Source: Serripes groenlandicus
Taxonomy: Eukaryota; Mollusca; Bivalvia; Cardiida; Cardiidae
Direction: 5' to 3'
Assembly (NCBI GenBank): GCA_031761405.1
Contig: JASEVX010000001.1
Location: forward strand, 203,254,390 to 203,318,389
Length of the DNA: 64,000 bases
Made by a program: the position numbers and the translations under genes. Below the pieces are notes generated by a model that did no database searches, was not told where the DNA came from, and saw only the letters and a program-made list of their open reading frames with translations. Shown one piece after another: positions 43,326-53,898 of this stretch (the first letter of the stretch is position 1; each line of letters starts with the position of its first letter).

Positions 43326-44413
43326 CTACTTGCTGAAAACACGACTTTTGTTCAACTCCTGTATCACTTCATCTACAGTAGGTATTGGAAAGCGTTCTCG
43401 TTTTACAGCGGTGTTGGCCACTCTCATGTCTACACATAAACGAATATCATTACCATTATTCTTAGGTACACAAACTACTGGACTTAACCAATAACATGGT
43501 CCATTTACTTTTTCTATAATGTCAAGGGACTCAAGTTCATTAATTTTTTTACTTAGTTTGTCCCTTAGATGGTATGGTACACGTCGCACTGGTTGTATAA
43601 CAGGTGTGACATCACGATCAATTGGAACCTTTATCTTAAAGTCTTTCAATTTACCAAAACCTTTTGTAATTTCTGGAAATTCTTCCAAGATTGAATGCTC
43701 TACAGAGTTTACGTGGGCTACATTTGGACTAATTCTTAAAACTGTCAATTTTAATGCCCTTACAATGATTGACCTTTCCCTTCAATAACATTGAAATGCA
43801 CATCGGACAGTTTATTGTCATACATAGTCACGTCGGCTTTGAAGGTTCCGGCAACACGCAATGGACTGGTTGATCCGTATCCATAGCGATTCGAAGATGG
43901 ACCCTTGGATGACCTGCACTTGATCCCTTTGGCTTTCAGGTTTTCCCACACATCTCTAGAGATAACATTGCAGCTTGCACCCGAATCAATTATCATCGGA
44001 ATTTCGATTCCACCAATTATAACTGGAGATGTCATATCTGAAGACACTTGATTCACTATGAACGCATATTCATCTTCATCTGTGGGCTGACTTACTTGTC
44101 GAACTTGTTTATCAGTCTTATGCGGTTTCCATCCGTCTTTCTTCTGATTCTTTGTTTTACTCTTTGATTCAAAATGACCTGAATAACCACATTTCCGACA
44201 GTTACGTCTCTTCGCCGGACACTTAGGGTCTCTCGATTTATGTCCCTCATAACCACAACTGAAACATGTATATTCACGTTTATGAAAGTTATTTGGTTTA
44301 TTTTTCGGAGTTCTCTCCATTTTGATTTCTGTCAATGGTAACTCTATTAACATTTGAACTAATGCCCTCAATGGATTTAGCTTGCCTCTCTGAATCTTCA
44401 AGGGCTTTGGCAC
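43326..44413 (-). pseudogene. Gyp-3 zinc knuckle, protease and RT N-terminus
   Basis: CFSCGYEGHKSRDPKC and NCRKCGYSGHFES are two nucleocapsid knuckles. IPMIIDSGASCNVISRDVWENL is an intact aspartic protease active site (DSGA). FPEITKGFGKLKDFKIKVPIDRDV, RRVPYHLRDKLSKKINELESLDII, WLSPVVCVPKNNGNDIRLCVDMR and ERFPIPTVDEVIQELN are the RT N-terminal blocks. A small frame change near 43755 separates the protease from RT. This is the best-preserved retroelement coding stretch in the window. Confidence 0.85.
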
Positions 44414-45195
44414 TATCTCTAAACTGTTGGAGTGTCAATGTCCTACCTTTCTCAAGTAGTTTCCGTCTGAGATGATTAGAGCTGCACTTCTCTATAATCT
44501 GATCTCGGATTTGCTCGTCAACATTTGGAAATTCACAAGTGTCTGACTTCTTTATTAATCTCTTACCCGGCCGGGTACCTCAATTGGTAGCGTATCTGAC
44601 TCGTGATCTGGAGGTCACGGGTTCGATACCCGGTTGCGGCGACATTCTTTCGGGCGATGTTTTCCATTGCCTCTCACCTCTGATCTATGGGAGAAAGTAG
44701 TCAGTGGCTTCGAAAGAATGTTGTGTAAGTACTGGTGTGGGAAAGCCAGGAAAACATGGGTAGGTGCACTGACCGCCGTGATATGACCAAAGCTGTTGAA
44801 AGCGGCGTTAAACTCCAAACAAACAAATCTTAATCTCGTTATATATTGTTCAATTGTCTCATTATGTTCTTGAGCCATCGATCGAAATGTATATCTCTCA
44901 TACGGTACGTTAGACATCGGGGTGAAATAACGTTCAATAGTTTTTTTACAAAGTACATACGCATCGTCTCTTTCCTCCCCTGTAACACGTTCAAGTGTAT
45001 AGAATACGTTTTGTACAGCCATACCCCCGTATGTAACAGCAGAGCTTGCTTTTGTTGTGCGTCTTTCACACCCTTGCCCTGTACGTAAAGTTCAAAAGCA
45101 CGAATCCAGCGTTTCCATCGTGCCGCAATGCCGTCCTGGTTTAAACAGTCGAACTGGCAAATCGGAGAAACATTGATCATCGCAACTGCAGCCAT
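44400..45195 (-). pseudogene. Gyp-3 gag, split by a SINE
   Basis: MAAVAMINVSPICQFDCL at 45195 opens the frame, with WKRWIRAFELYVQGKGVKDAQQ, YFTPMSNVPYERY and ETIEQYITRLR. The SINE at 44563-44829 interrupts after TRLR. Beyond it the capsid end and the start of the knuckle region (QFRDSAKALEDS) continue. Removing the SINE and one target copy keeps the frame open at that point. Confidence 0.8.
44563..44829 (+). mobile_element. tRNA-derived SINE, 267 bp, 8-bp target duplication
   Basis: TTAATCTC at 44555-44562 is repeated at 44830-44837. The head is tRNA-like: an A-box-like TACCTCAATTGGTAGCG and a B box GGTTCGATACCC. The core holds ACCGCCGTGATATGACC and GAAAGCGGCGTTAAACTCC, and the tail AAACAAACAAA. 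It is transcribed by RNA polymerase III in principle. It inserted into Gyp-3 gag, so it is younger than that copy. Confidence 0.9.
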
Positions 45196-45219
45196 TATAA
45201 AGAACGAATGTTCTGTTTA

Positions 45220-45230
45220 CCTCGTCGCCA
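45220..45230 (-). other. Gyp-3 primer-binding site
   Basis: TGGCGACGAGG on the - strand, four bases from the LTR end and identical to the Gyp-2 site. Confidence 0.65.
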
Positions 45231-45234
45231 AAGT

Positions 45235-45407
45235 TGTAGTGTTCTTGAGAAGGATTGATCTGGATTTAACCATAATAAAACATCAACATCCATTAAAGAT
45301 GCTTCCTTCATTTATTACCATTCTACTACGCATGCGCATATCACAATAGTACAGTGTTAACATTCATGTGCTCGGAGGAGTCTGAATAAAGCTATCAATA
45401 CATTACA
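45235..45407 (-). repeat. Gyp-3 5' LTR, 173 bp
   Basis: - strand TGTAATGTATTGATAG ... AAGAACACTACA, with the same terminal words as the Gyp-2 LTR but a different interior. It has an ATGCGCATGCG palindromic word and AATAAATG. No partner LTR is present. Confidence 0.7.
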
Positions 45408-46370
45408 GAACCTGTATCTATTTTTAAAGTAATTGGGAATGTAGATTTGACTACGGAGAGTGTAAGGAATGCGCAGTCGGGTCGAGAATCAAAATCGTTT
45501 ACCGTGTATACATGCAAATCCGAATCGTAATCATTTGAATCCCTTTTGACACAGTTGACCTCATGTACTTCATTTCCGCTAGATCGATACACTGTTTGAA
45601 ATGGTTAAGTTTGAAACATCCGTGGCATCGTTTCCCTTTTGCCGGGCATTCACTTTTGAACTTGTGTAATGTCCCACAGTTTCTACACTTCTGTTTTGTA
45701 TTTCCTTGTTCCAAATTCGTTTTTCCCGGCCTTGGTTTTCTGTCCCTAGTGTTGTGCCGTTGGTGCCGCTTAATGTATTGCACCTCGTGTCCGCCTGTAC
45801 TGCTCGTAGCCATTGATAAAATCTGTTGTTTTAAATACTCAAAGTTTTGTGCGATTTTGACCGCCTTGTCCATTGTTAAAGATGATGAGCTTTTCTCTTA
45901 CTCTCATTGAGTTTGTGCCGAAAACAATTCTATCTCTGATCATTTCGTCTTGGTTATTGAAATTGCACTCTTTTGCACAAAGTCTAAGTCTAGTTAAACA
46001 TAAAGTATCATCGTCCTGTGTCTGATTGTAGAATGGAAATCTAGCAAAAATTGGATTTAGGTTCGGCTGTACAAAAGCTCGAAATTGTACATAGTATGTT
46101 TGGATTTTGTTTACGTCTTCTTCGGGAATGTCTGTCCATGTATATTGAATGTCTCTGCCCTTATCCCCAATCCATAGCAACAGGTACGAGATTCAATCTA
46201 TCTCTGATTTTCCTTTCAGAGGACCAGTGATCATTAATTTAACGTGTCTCTCGAACTTATCTCATGCGTCTGGTAAATTTGAGGAGTCCCATTCCATCCT
46301 CGGAGGTAAAGTGCGGTTAAATTCTATATCTATATTATGCACAAAGACACATTCACATGAGTTCCTTTAA
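45395..46370 (-). pseudogene. Gyp-4 gag and protease start
   Basis: From about 46365: EFNRTLPPRMEWDSSNLPDAWDKFERHVKL, then after a stop IGDKGRDIQYTW, DEMIRDRIVFGTNS, TMDKAVKIAQNFEYLK. Two knuckles follow: CRNCGTLHKFKSECPAKGKRC and CHGCFKLNHFKQC. The protease begins ITLKIDTGS at about 45420 and is cut by the Gyp-3 LTR. Several frame breaks. Confidence 0.75.
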
Positions 46371-46394
46371 ATCCAACTAAAACTTCTGGCACCA

Positions 46395-46482
46395 TGTAAG
46401 GTTGTGGGGCTTGATGTAAAAGTAAATAAAGTATAGTCTTTCATGAAAGTGAAGGTATAGCACAACACGTGTTTATTCTACA
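46395..46482 (-). repeat. Gyp-4 5' LTR, short
   Basis: - strand TGTAGAATAAACACGTG ... CAACCTTACA, followed at once by TGGTGCCAGAAG as primer-binding site. The upper limit is uncertain because TGCAGAATAAA repeats 20 bp further on; the LTR is 88-110 bp. Confidence 0.55.
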
Positions 46483-46489
46483 AGATCTA

Positions 46490-47033
46490 AATTTATTCTG
46501 CAAGGAGTCTTTACATAAAGCGGAGTTTCTTGGAGCGCATGGTTATTAGACTGGCATCTGGATAATACTACATCGACCAAAATGGTGTATAAACTGTTAT
46601 CAACCGAGAACTGTTCTCGGTTAGTTCGATCCTGATAGTTACCCATATTTGCATCAAGGGTTGTAAAATATTTACTTCCGTGTAATCTCGTGGCAACGTC
46701 TTCAATGTGATTCATGGGGTAATGCTCTCTCAGAATAGCTTTGTTCAAATTCGTTGTATCAATACAAATCCGTGTCCTGCCATTTTTATTGCGCATACAT
46801 ACCATGCTATTGACCCATTCTGTTGGTCCTTTTTCTAGAACAATGATTCCACAACGCTCTAAATGGTCAAGTTCACGTTTCAGCTGATGGCGAATTGCTA
46901 CTGGCACAGGACGCGTAGCATGAATGACTTGATAGACGGACCGGTCTACTTTGATTTCGTACTCTACCGGTAAGCATCCAATCTCTTCTCCAACAACATC
47001 ACTGAATTCATTAAGTGTTTGCTCAGTGGTCAC
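46490..47033 (-). pseudogene. Gyp-5 reverse transcriptase N-terminus
   Basis: FSDVVGEEIGCLPVEYEIKVD, RPVPVAIRHQLKRELDHLERCGII, GPTEWVNSMVCMRNKNGRTRICIDTTNLNKAI, YPMNHIEDVATRLHG and YFTTLDANMGN are RT blocks up to motif A (LDAN). After that the frame loses homology. It starts 30 bp after stops that cut it from protease. Confidence 0.75.
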
Positions 47034-47259
47034 TTATACACTGCTCACTCGAACAATAAGACCCTTTGACACTGTCTTCTTGGCCTTACAAGTTACGGTT
47101 TCTCGATATGTCGATAACTTGAAATACAATGTGTTTTTTTTTACTTCCCTTGTATTCTCATGGCAATGTGATCGTGCCCAGAACCTTCATTTGTTTGCCA
47201 CTCGCGCCATTAATAAGTGTGTCACTGTGCTCGAAATACTCAACTGACTAGAATTTCTC

Positions 47260-48265
47260 TGCTGCTCTTTTACTCAAGACATTACACATATCTCCACTGT
47301 CCATGTCAAGGATCAATTCAGAGTTTCCTACCTTGACTTTCACTTTCCAATCTAGATCATCCTTGCTCGTCCTCAACTTGTCAGCCGTAAATATATCCTG
47401 CACAGCACATTACTCAAACATATCACTTAATTCACTATCGTTCTGTCTTTCTTTATCCACGTAGTGAACTCTCGCATTTGTCGGACCTCTGTATTTGCGT
47501 CCTCTATCATGTCCTCTGGCACCACTACGGTAGTTATTATTATTATACTGACTGTTACTATTACATATGCACACCCGTGATGTGATACCTTAAAGTGTCC
47601 CAATTGACCACATTTGTCACACTGTTTGTTATAGGCTGGGGGAATATCTGTACTTGTGACGTATTTTTTATGCCAGCTGATGTTACCTTGCTGATTGTCG
47701 GTTCTATATCCAGGTCCGTTATAGTCTCCTCTATTTGTATTGAATCTTTGACCAGGGATCACTCTGTGTGCCACATTGACACTTGCAGTTTCAGCTCCGA
47801 GAGACTTAATGTATGCTGAAGTAAGTTCCACCTGGCGACAGGTACTGATAACTCGGTTGAAGGTAAGTTGATCCGCAGGAATTTCCATTAGTTTTTCTGA
47901 ACACTTCTTATCATTGATTCCATTTATGATCATGTCACAAATGAACCCTTCTCTGTGTTCGCCATACTGACAATGTTATGCCGTTCTTTTCAACTCTGTG
48001 ATGTAGTTCATAATTGACAAGTTACCTCTATTGGTATTCAAACATTCTTACCTTTTAATGTTGCGGTAGTTGTGAGCCCCAAAATGCCTGTCAAATTTCC
48101 CGAAGACGGTTTCAAAGTCGTATTTTGTCCTCGGCATCTCGTGCAGCCCATTCGAATGAATCGTATATGTTTACAGATTCTCGGCCCATGTTCGATAGAA
48201 GAACTCCGACCATTCTTCTCCCCGGCTTGTCGTGGAAGTCTAATGCATCGATGTGTATAAGAAAA
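47260..48265 (-). pseudogene. Gyp-5 gag and protease
   Basis: FLIHIDALDFHDKPGRRMVGVLLSNMG and YDSFEWAARDAED (about 48265-48100), then after stops MIINGINDKKCSEKLMEIPADQLTF and CRQVELTSAYIKSLG. The knuckle CDKCGQLGHFKVSHHGC is spaced irregularly. The protease motif near 47300 reads LDMDSGDMCNVLS, where DTGA/DSGA is usual. All are fragments in changing frames. Confidence 0.65.
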
Positions 48266-48286
48266 TCACGGTAGTATATGCGTTCA

Positions 48287-48462
48287 TATACTAACGGATG
48301 AAACCGGATTAAAACAACACTGATAATTAAGACCCATTTAAGGAAGTCACGCTTTAATTCAAAGACATACTGCGCATGCTCACAGTCAACTAATTAGTGT
48401 TAACAATATACTGTTCTGACAACTCTAAACTATGACAGACAAACATATACATGTACACCACA
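48287..48462 (-). repeat. Gyp-6 3' LTR
   Basis: Shares with 50669-50829 the words AAGGAAGTCACGCTT, CAATATACTGTTCTGACAAC and CAGACAAACATA in the same order. - strand start TGTGGTGTACATG follows a purine tract. Confidence 0.75.
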
Positions 48463-48974
48463 TTCCCTTTCCTTATTCTTTGATTGAAAACATATTTATT
48501 TACTTAAGCATACATGTATTACATTTCTAGACTCATTCTTCAAACAATCCTTTACAATACTAATATAAATATGAATGTCTTGCCATTTATTGTTAAACAA
48601 AAACATCACTTAACTAAAATAAAATGTCTCATTTGGACATTTAACTACCTGTAAAATGTGTGTAAAACTGACTAGATTTGCATTCTTTTCCTCTTGTCAT
48701 ACTGTTCTTATGCCTTTAATAATCATTTTTAACCAAATAACTTATTTGTATCAAACATGATTATTCTTTATTTCTCATATTCTGTAATTCAGTGAAATCC
48801 AACCAGTTAATACATAATATTTCAATAAAACACACACTTGTTTTCAACAGTTTTGATTCAGATTTCTTGCAATTTCCTCAGGCGCGTTGGTCTCGGTGTT
48901 ATTGGTTCTTTACTTTCTTTGGTACTGTCTTTCATGGATTCCTGAACCCCCCCCTCCGAGTTATGATCTCTGTT

Positions 48975-49250
48975 TTAAATTTCTGATTCATAGACCATTT
49001 TCTCATTATTATGATTATTTTCATCTGAATAATTCACTGGTTGATTTTCACTTTTCCTTTCATGGAATTTCTTCAGATGTGTAACATTTCTTTTATATTT
49101 CACATTTTGATCAAACTGCACTTTAACACTATTTTTATTATTTTCTACCACAACCAGTGGATTTGGATAGACATTTGTAGATAACTTATTTTCGCGATTT
49201 TGCTTCATATGCACAAGGTCACCTTTCTGTAAATTACTTTATTCCGCTCT
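48975..49250 (-). pseudogene. Gyp-6 integrase C-terminal region
   Basis: KQNRENKLSTNVYPNPLVVVENNKN, VQFDQNVKYKRNVTHLKKFHER: the same tail motifs as Gyp-2 (VIVESREGVRYSRNVSHVKMF). It ends in an Asn/Glu-rich stretch. It is separated from the core by stops around 49240. Confidence 0.75.
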
Positions 49251-50150
49251 TCGCGTTTTGTCTATGTACATCTTTCCTTTTTCTTTTCGTTTTTGATCGC
49301 GATCTCTCACCACGAAATCTGTGGTGCGAGATTCACGCAAATCTTGAAGTTCCGTACGTAGTTTTCTTCCGAACAAACTTTCGGTCGGACTTATTCCAGT
49401 AACAGAGTGTTCTGTATGTTTCTAGCTCCTTTTTCCAGTTTTTTCCCGTCGGCATGAGTTATTCGTAACCTTTTTAGTAAAGATCTATCTTGTCTCTCGA
49501 CCTCTCCATTCGCTTGTGTATGTTATGGTGTGGTTCTGCTGTGCTGAATGCACTTTTCTTCTAAATGGATCTTTAATGTTTCACTAATAAACTGTGGACC
49601 ATTATCTGTCGTAATTGTCATTGTTAGTCTATGCACTGAAAATATCTGATTTAACATATCTACCACTTTGTCAGCAGTTGTTGATTAAGTGATTTTCACT
49701 TCAACCCATCTTGAATAGTAGTCCACTACAACAAATAAATGATCACATGAGGGTAAGGGTCCTAAAGAATCTGCTAAGATTTCCTGCCAAGGTGCGTTTG
49801 GTAATTTTGTCCTACTTACAGGTACTGGATTATAGGGATTCGATACAAACTGGCATCCATAACAAGACTTACAAAACCTTTCAACGTCTTTGTCTATTCC
49901 AGGCCACCATACCTTTGGTCTAAGTCTTTGCTTCATTATCACAATCCCTTGATGTCCTTCATGGCCCAGTTGCAATACTTTGTCACGCAGCGATCTGGTA
50001 GAAGTATTCTCGTACCTCTTAACCAACACAACTTAGTTCATTTATCATGGGTAAATCTGATTTGTTAGTCAATTTGTCTCAACGACCTGTAATCAAACAT
50101 TCACGGATTTCTATCAATTCTTCATCCTTGTCTGAAACTCTCTCAATATC
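49251..50150 (-). pseudogene. Gyp-6 linker and integrase core
   Basis: VTPAMTTHDIERVSDKDEEL (linker), then HEGHQGIVIMKQRLRPKVWWPGIDKD...CYGCQFVSN (H2C2), WQEILADSLGPLPS (first Asp in ADSLGP), VVVDYYSRWVEVKIT, a stop at 49685, then TITTDNGPQF (second Asp) and TQANGEVERQ (Glu). All three catalytic residues are visible, but stops and frame changes disrupt the frame. Confidence 0.8.
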
Positions 50151-50660
50151 ATGTGTTGTCATAGCAGGTGTAACTTCTTTTGTCACTAAACTTATATTTA
50201 TGTTTCATTCTTAATACCTTTTTGCCCCAGATTTCTCTCAGACGATTCAAAGTCAAGTCCCTACGTTCTAACAACTTTCGAAGTATTTGTGACAGACACT
50301 TCTCAATGATCTGGTCACGGATCATTTCATCCAAATTGTTGAATTCACAAAGAACTCCTCTCTGTCTCAATCTAACAATGTACTGATCTATTGTATCTTT
50401 AATTCATTGTGACATTGATTGAAAAATTGATCTTTCATATGCAACATTTACTTCACCTCGAAATGTCGATCCAACATTCGTTTGGTTACGGTGTATTACG
50501 TTTCTCCTTCGGCTGGTGCCGCTTCTTCCAGAGTGAAATAAATATCCTGAACATTTTGTCCAGCAGTATGAAGCAAAAGAGCTTTCTTCTGATTTCCGTT
50601 CTGTATTTTCTTTTCCGGTAGCATAAAGGTCGAGATAACTTAACCATTTCTTCAATCAAA
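50151..50660 (-). pseudogene. Gyp-6 gag fragment
   Basis: Across frames: LKKWLSYLDLYATGKENTE, a QNVQDIYF-like block, VNVAYERSIFQSMSQ, MRQRGVLCEFNNLDEMIRDQIIEKCLSQ and LTLNRLREI. These match Gyp-2 gag. It ends abruptly at LREI, where linker sequence begins, marking the internal deletion. Confidence 0.7.
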
Positions 50661-50668
50661 GCCCTAAG

Positions 50669-50829
50669 ATATACTAACGGATTAAACATGATAAAAACAA
50701 CAATAATAATTAAGACCATTCAAGGAAGTCACGCTTCAATTCAAAGATACACTGCCCATGCTCACAGTAAAGTAATTAGTTTTAACAATATACTGTTCTG
50801 ACAACTCTGACAGACAAACATACACTACA
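50669..50829 (-). repeat. Gyp-6 5' LTR
   Basis: - strand start TGTAGTGTATGTTTGTC, the same opening as the Gyp-2 LTR. It runs into gag sequence near 50668 without a recognisable primer-binding site, so its 3' end is deleted. Confidence 0.65.
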
Positions 50830-51760
50830 GAATGTTACGTTTGTACAAATCCAGTTCATAAAACGTCTTGAAGAATTGGATAACCCAGAATTGATTAACC
50901 CTTGATTGTCATCCTGAATCGTACCTGATTGAACTATTGTAGTTATTTGTATCAGAAAAATAAATAAAATATGATAAATTATTAGACTTGTGTCAATCGA
51001 TGGAAAGAGTGTCGAATCGGAATTGGGACTATAAGGTTCTTCATTGACATTCAAACCCTATGTTTTGTGTACTCAACAGAATCGTCTCAGTTTATTTGTT
51101 GAGTACCCACAACATAGGATTTTGTTGTTCACTCTTATCTAGTCCTCTGTTCATAATGGTCTGCTTTTTCTACAATAATTGTCTATTGCAGACGACCTCG
51201 TTGATGCTGTGGAAGTGCGGGATGAATTATTGTGATCATTCACCGTTCGGCGTTTTCGTCTGTCCGTTCACAATATCCTATAACAACTTCTATGCCAAGC
51301 CAACAAATTTTATATTTACTTCACAGAAATGTTCCAAATATCGTTATCTTTCAAAATGCTCGAAGAATTTAAAAAAAAACCTGTTGTTGCCATGGCAACG
51401 GAATGAAAAACAAAACAATTGAAGTACTAGTAGCTTACGCATAATAAACCGTGATATTACTGTAATATAGTAGACTGCGACGCAAATCTCAAATTAATAT
51501 TATAGAATAATTTTGCCTTGCTCTTTATGACCCGTGCAAATTCTTGAAAAAGTGTTTGATGCTGTTTCACATATCTGTAGCCATTATGAGTTGAAACAAC
51601 AGGCAATTGAAGTTTATTTTGCATAACCAATGAACCAATCATTTAACTATTCACATAACAGAACGACCTTCGGAACGTCATATTTGAAAAGTTAAACAAT
51701 TAAAAAAGTGTACTTAGACGATTATTCTCTAAAGTTAATCGCCGGCAATTCAATAACGGC
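50830..51760. other. No gene supported
   Basis: 50830-51060 and 51430-51760 are AT-rich sequence without recognised repeats. 51060-51420 holds diverged HINE leader-like words (TTATTGTGATCATTCACCG, TTGTTGCCATGGCAACGG). Short frames show no known domain. Confidence 0.4.
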
Positions 51761-51770
51761 TTAATTTTAG

Positions 51771-52250
51771 CTCACCTGTGTATGCAGTGCTCAAGGTGAG
51801 CTATTGCGATCACATTTTGTCCGTCCGCCGTGCGTCGTCAACAATTACCATGTTATCACTCTACAGGCTACATTTTGCATCCGATCTTCATGAAAGTTTA
51901 TCCGATCATTTATCTCCATCAAATCTTGGACAAGATCAAAACTGGGCAATATGTGTTCAAAATGTAGGTCACTGGGTCAAATTGAAGGAAAATTGTGTTA
52001 GCACTCTAGAGGCCACAAGTTTTGCTCCAGCACCTTGACATTGTTCTTAATGATATCTAGGTCAAGTTCAAATTTGGGTCATATTAACTCTAAAACTAGG
52101 TCAATATGCAAATTTGAAGGAAAATCTTTTCAACACTATGGAGACTGCATTTTTAGCTCGACTTTTGACGTGGTCGTCCGGTTAAGGTTTTTTGTTGTCA
52201 GCGTGGTCGTCCGGTTAAGGTTTTTTGTTTAGCTCAGCTTTTTTTCTGTT
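51771..52250 (+). repeat. HINE family A 5' part and a short GTGGTCGTCCGG duplication
   Basis: AGCTCACCTGTGTATGCAGTGC follows a T-run, with AAGGTGAGCTATTGCGATCAC and GTCCGTCCGCC leader and two core units. It breaks off near 52160 without a 3' hairpin. Then a unit of about 33 bp with GTGGTCGTCCGGTTAAGG occurs twice. Confidence 0.6.
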
Positions 52251-52660
52251 TTCTCCCTATCAGTCGAGCGTCTGTGCCGTACCCGGTACGTTGGTTGGTT
52301 GGTTGGAAGTTGGTTAAGTGGTGGCTGAGCCGAAAGAATTGTAGACACGGGTCTGCTCAATCACTAGCTGGCTGTGCAGTTTTCTCAATTATATTGTGAA
52401 ACACCCGGATATATTCTTGTCTGCATAACACAAATCCACGTCAGGCATTTTCCTTAAGTAATAACTCTTTCTTTTTCATATTTGAAGTCATTTAATTAAG
52501 TGTTTCATAAGCTTGAGTTAAAATGGTTGCACTAACGCACTTCGCATGTTGAATCGTTTTCATCCAACTTCACTCGTGTGAGTATTTTCTTCATTGTATT
52601 CTAGATACAGCAAATCCGTAACAAAAATAAATTGACCGTCTTTGGTGTAGTGTTTACAGT
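52251..52660. other. No gene seen
   Basis: Unremarkable sequence with a short GTTGGTTGGTTGG run near 52291. Nothing supported. Confidence 0.4.
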
Positions 52661-52800
52661 TTCCGCCTCGGGGCGGGAGACAAGGGTTGGATCATCGGTT
52701 GAGTCATACCAGATAGTAATTGACCCATGGAATGCCGTGAACTACTGTTGAAGCGTATTACATATAATTCAAATAAATCTGACGTCACCAACGTCACCAT
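52661..52800 (+). repeat. Decayed SINE
   Basis: GGGCGGGAGACAAGGGTTGG...GAGTCATACCAG aligns by eye with the tRNA-like head at 55495-55555, and GAATGCCGTGAACTACTG with the core. No box is intact. Confidence 0.4.
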
Positions 52801-52847
52801 GAAGACCCAAAGACCTGTGAACTGGTTGGAATATTTTATGGATTTTT

Positions 52848-53895
52848 AGATCACCTAGAGCCAAAGGCTCAAGGTGAGCTATTCTGATCACTCTGTGTCC
52901 GTCGTCCGTCGTCCGTCGTCTGTCGTCCGGCGTTAACTTTTAGCTTTAAACATCATCTCCTCCTGAACCGCAAGAACAATTTCCACCAAACATCACAGGA
53001 ATGTTCCTTTGGTGGTCCTCTTTCAAAATTGTTCAAAGATTTAAATTCCATTGAGAACTTTGGTTGCTGCGGCATCAGAAAGGGGACAAAATGTCCAAAC
53101 TTTAAAAATCTTCTCCTCCGAATCTGCCTGTCAGATTCAAATATAATTTGGTAGAAATGTTCCTTGGGTGACCCTCTATAAAAATTGTTCAAGCCATACT
53201 GATTGGTCGAAAAACATGGCAGTCAGGCGGCATCAAAAAAGGGGCAAAATGACAATACTTTAATAAAGCATCCTTATAAAAGTGCTTGTCTGATTTAAAG
53301 ATAGTTTTGTAGAAATGTTCTTTCATTGATCATCTACATACTTTGTCAAGCCATATTGATTTGTTGAAAGGCATAGCAACCAAGCAGCATCAGAAAAGGA
53401 GTAATTAAACTTTTTGCTTCAAATGACATATGGTTATTAGATTTATGGTCTAAGGGAGGTAACACTTGGCAGAGTATTATGCAAGGGCAATCTCCTTCGC
53501 AGAGTTGTCGTTCCTTACACTCACCATACATGTATCAGAACATGAGTAAAACGACCAAACTTTAAAATCCTTTTCCTCCATAATCTGCTTGTCAGACTCC
53601 AAGATAATTCAGTAGAAAGAATCCTTAAATGCCCCTCTAAAAAAACTGTTCAAGCCATATTGGTTTATATTAAAAACAGATCAAGAAAGCTGCAAAATGA
53701 CAAAAACTTAATAATTCATTTCTAATTGAAGTTCTTGTTAGATTTCAAGATATAAATGACCTTTACTTATAAGCTGTTTCTTGAGAAGTGTTCACTCCTT
53801 GAAGTTCTAATTGCACTCCTTGATCTTTTTCCCAGATATTTCTACTAATTTACTATCAATCAGGTGATCGATTTAGGGTCATCTTGGCCCTCTTG
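52848..53895 (+). mobile_element. Complete HINE family A copy
   Basis: Starts AGATCACCTAGAGCCAAAGG, has a repeated CGTCCGTCGTC leader and ends GGTGATCGATTTAGGGTCATCTTGGCC..CTTG at 53892-53895. The hairpin has one mismatch. It is closest to 869-2440 but has one main core unit plus a decayed one. Confidence 0.75.
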
Positions 53896-53898
53896 TTT

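Larger units (their letters stand above)
43324..45407 (-). mobile_element. Gyp-3: 5' half of a Ty3/gypsy element inside Gyp-4
   Basis: - strand: 5' LTR (45407-45235), PBS TGGCGACGAGG (45220-45230), gag (45195-44415), protease (44413-43760), RT N-terminus (43748-43326). It stops at NKSRVFSK, the point where RT normally continues LDLKWGYHQ. No RT core, RNase H, integrase or 3' LTR follows: Gyp-4 protease resumes at once. A SINE interrupts its gag. Confidence 0.75.
39541..46483 (-). mobile_element. Gyp-4: Ty3/gypsy-type element interrupted by Gyp-3 and a HINE
   Basis: - strand order: 5' LTR (46482-46395), PBS-like TGGTGCCAGAAG (46383-46394), gag (46370-45500), protease start (to 45408), [Gyp-3 insertion], protease end (43320-42990), [HINE 41784-42931], RT (41739-40952), RNase H (40927-40700), linker and integrase (40697-39582). 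It belongs to a different lineage from Gyp-1/2/3: different PBS, gag and RT wording. Stops and frameshifts throughout. Confidence 0.75.
46484..48265 (-). mobile_element. Gyp-5: Ty3/gypsy-type gag-RT fragment
   Basis: - strand: gag (48265-47430), protease (47390-47260) and RT N-terminus (47033-46510). It is cut on the left by the Gyp-4 5' LTR and on the right by the Gyp-6 3' LTR. Its gag resembles that of Gyp-4-like lineages (QVELTSAYIKSL). The rest of its pol was not found below Gyp-4. Confidence 0.65.
48287..50829 (-). mobile_element. Gyp-6: LTR pair flanking an internally deleted gypsy element
   Basis: Related LTRs at 50669-50829 and 48287-48462 enclose gag (50655-50155), then a direct jump to the pre-integrase linker and integrase (50150-49250) and the integrase tail (49214-48975). 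Protease, RT and RNase H are missing. The polypurine tract AAGGAAAGGGAA precedes the 3' LTR (TGTGGTGTACATG). The whole unit is 2.5 kb, about half the size of a complete element. Confidence 0.75.

Noticed and set aside
51457..51642. 61-codon - strand frame (MIGSLVMQNKLQ...)
   Set aside because: No recognisable motif, isolated, and no splice or coding evidence.
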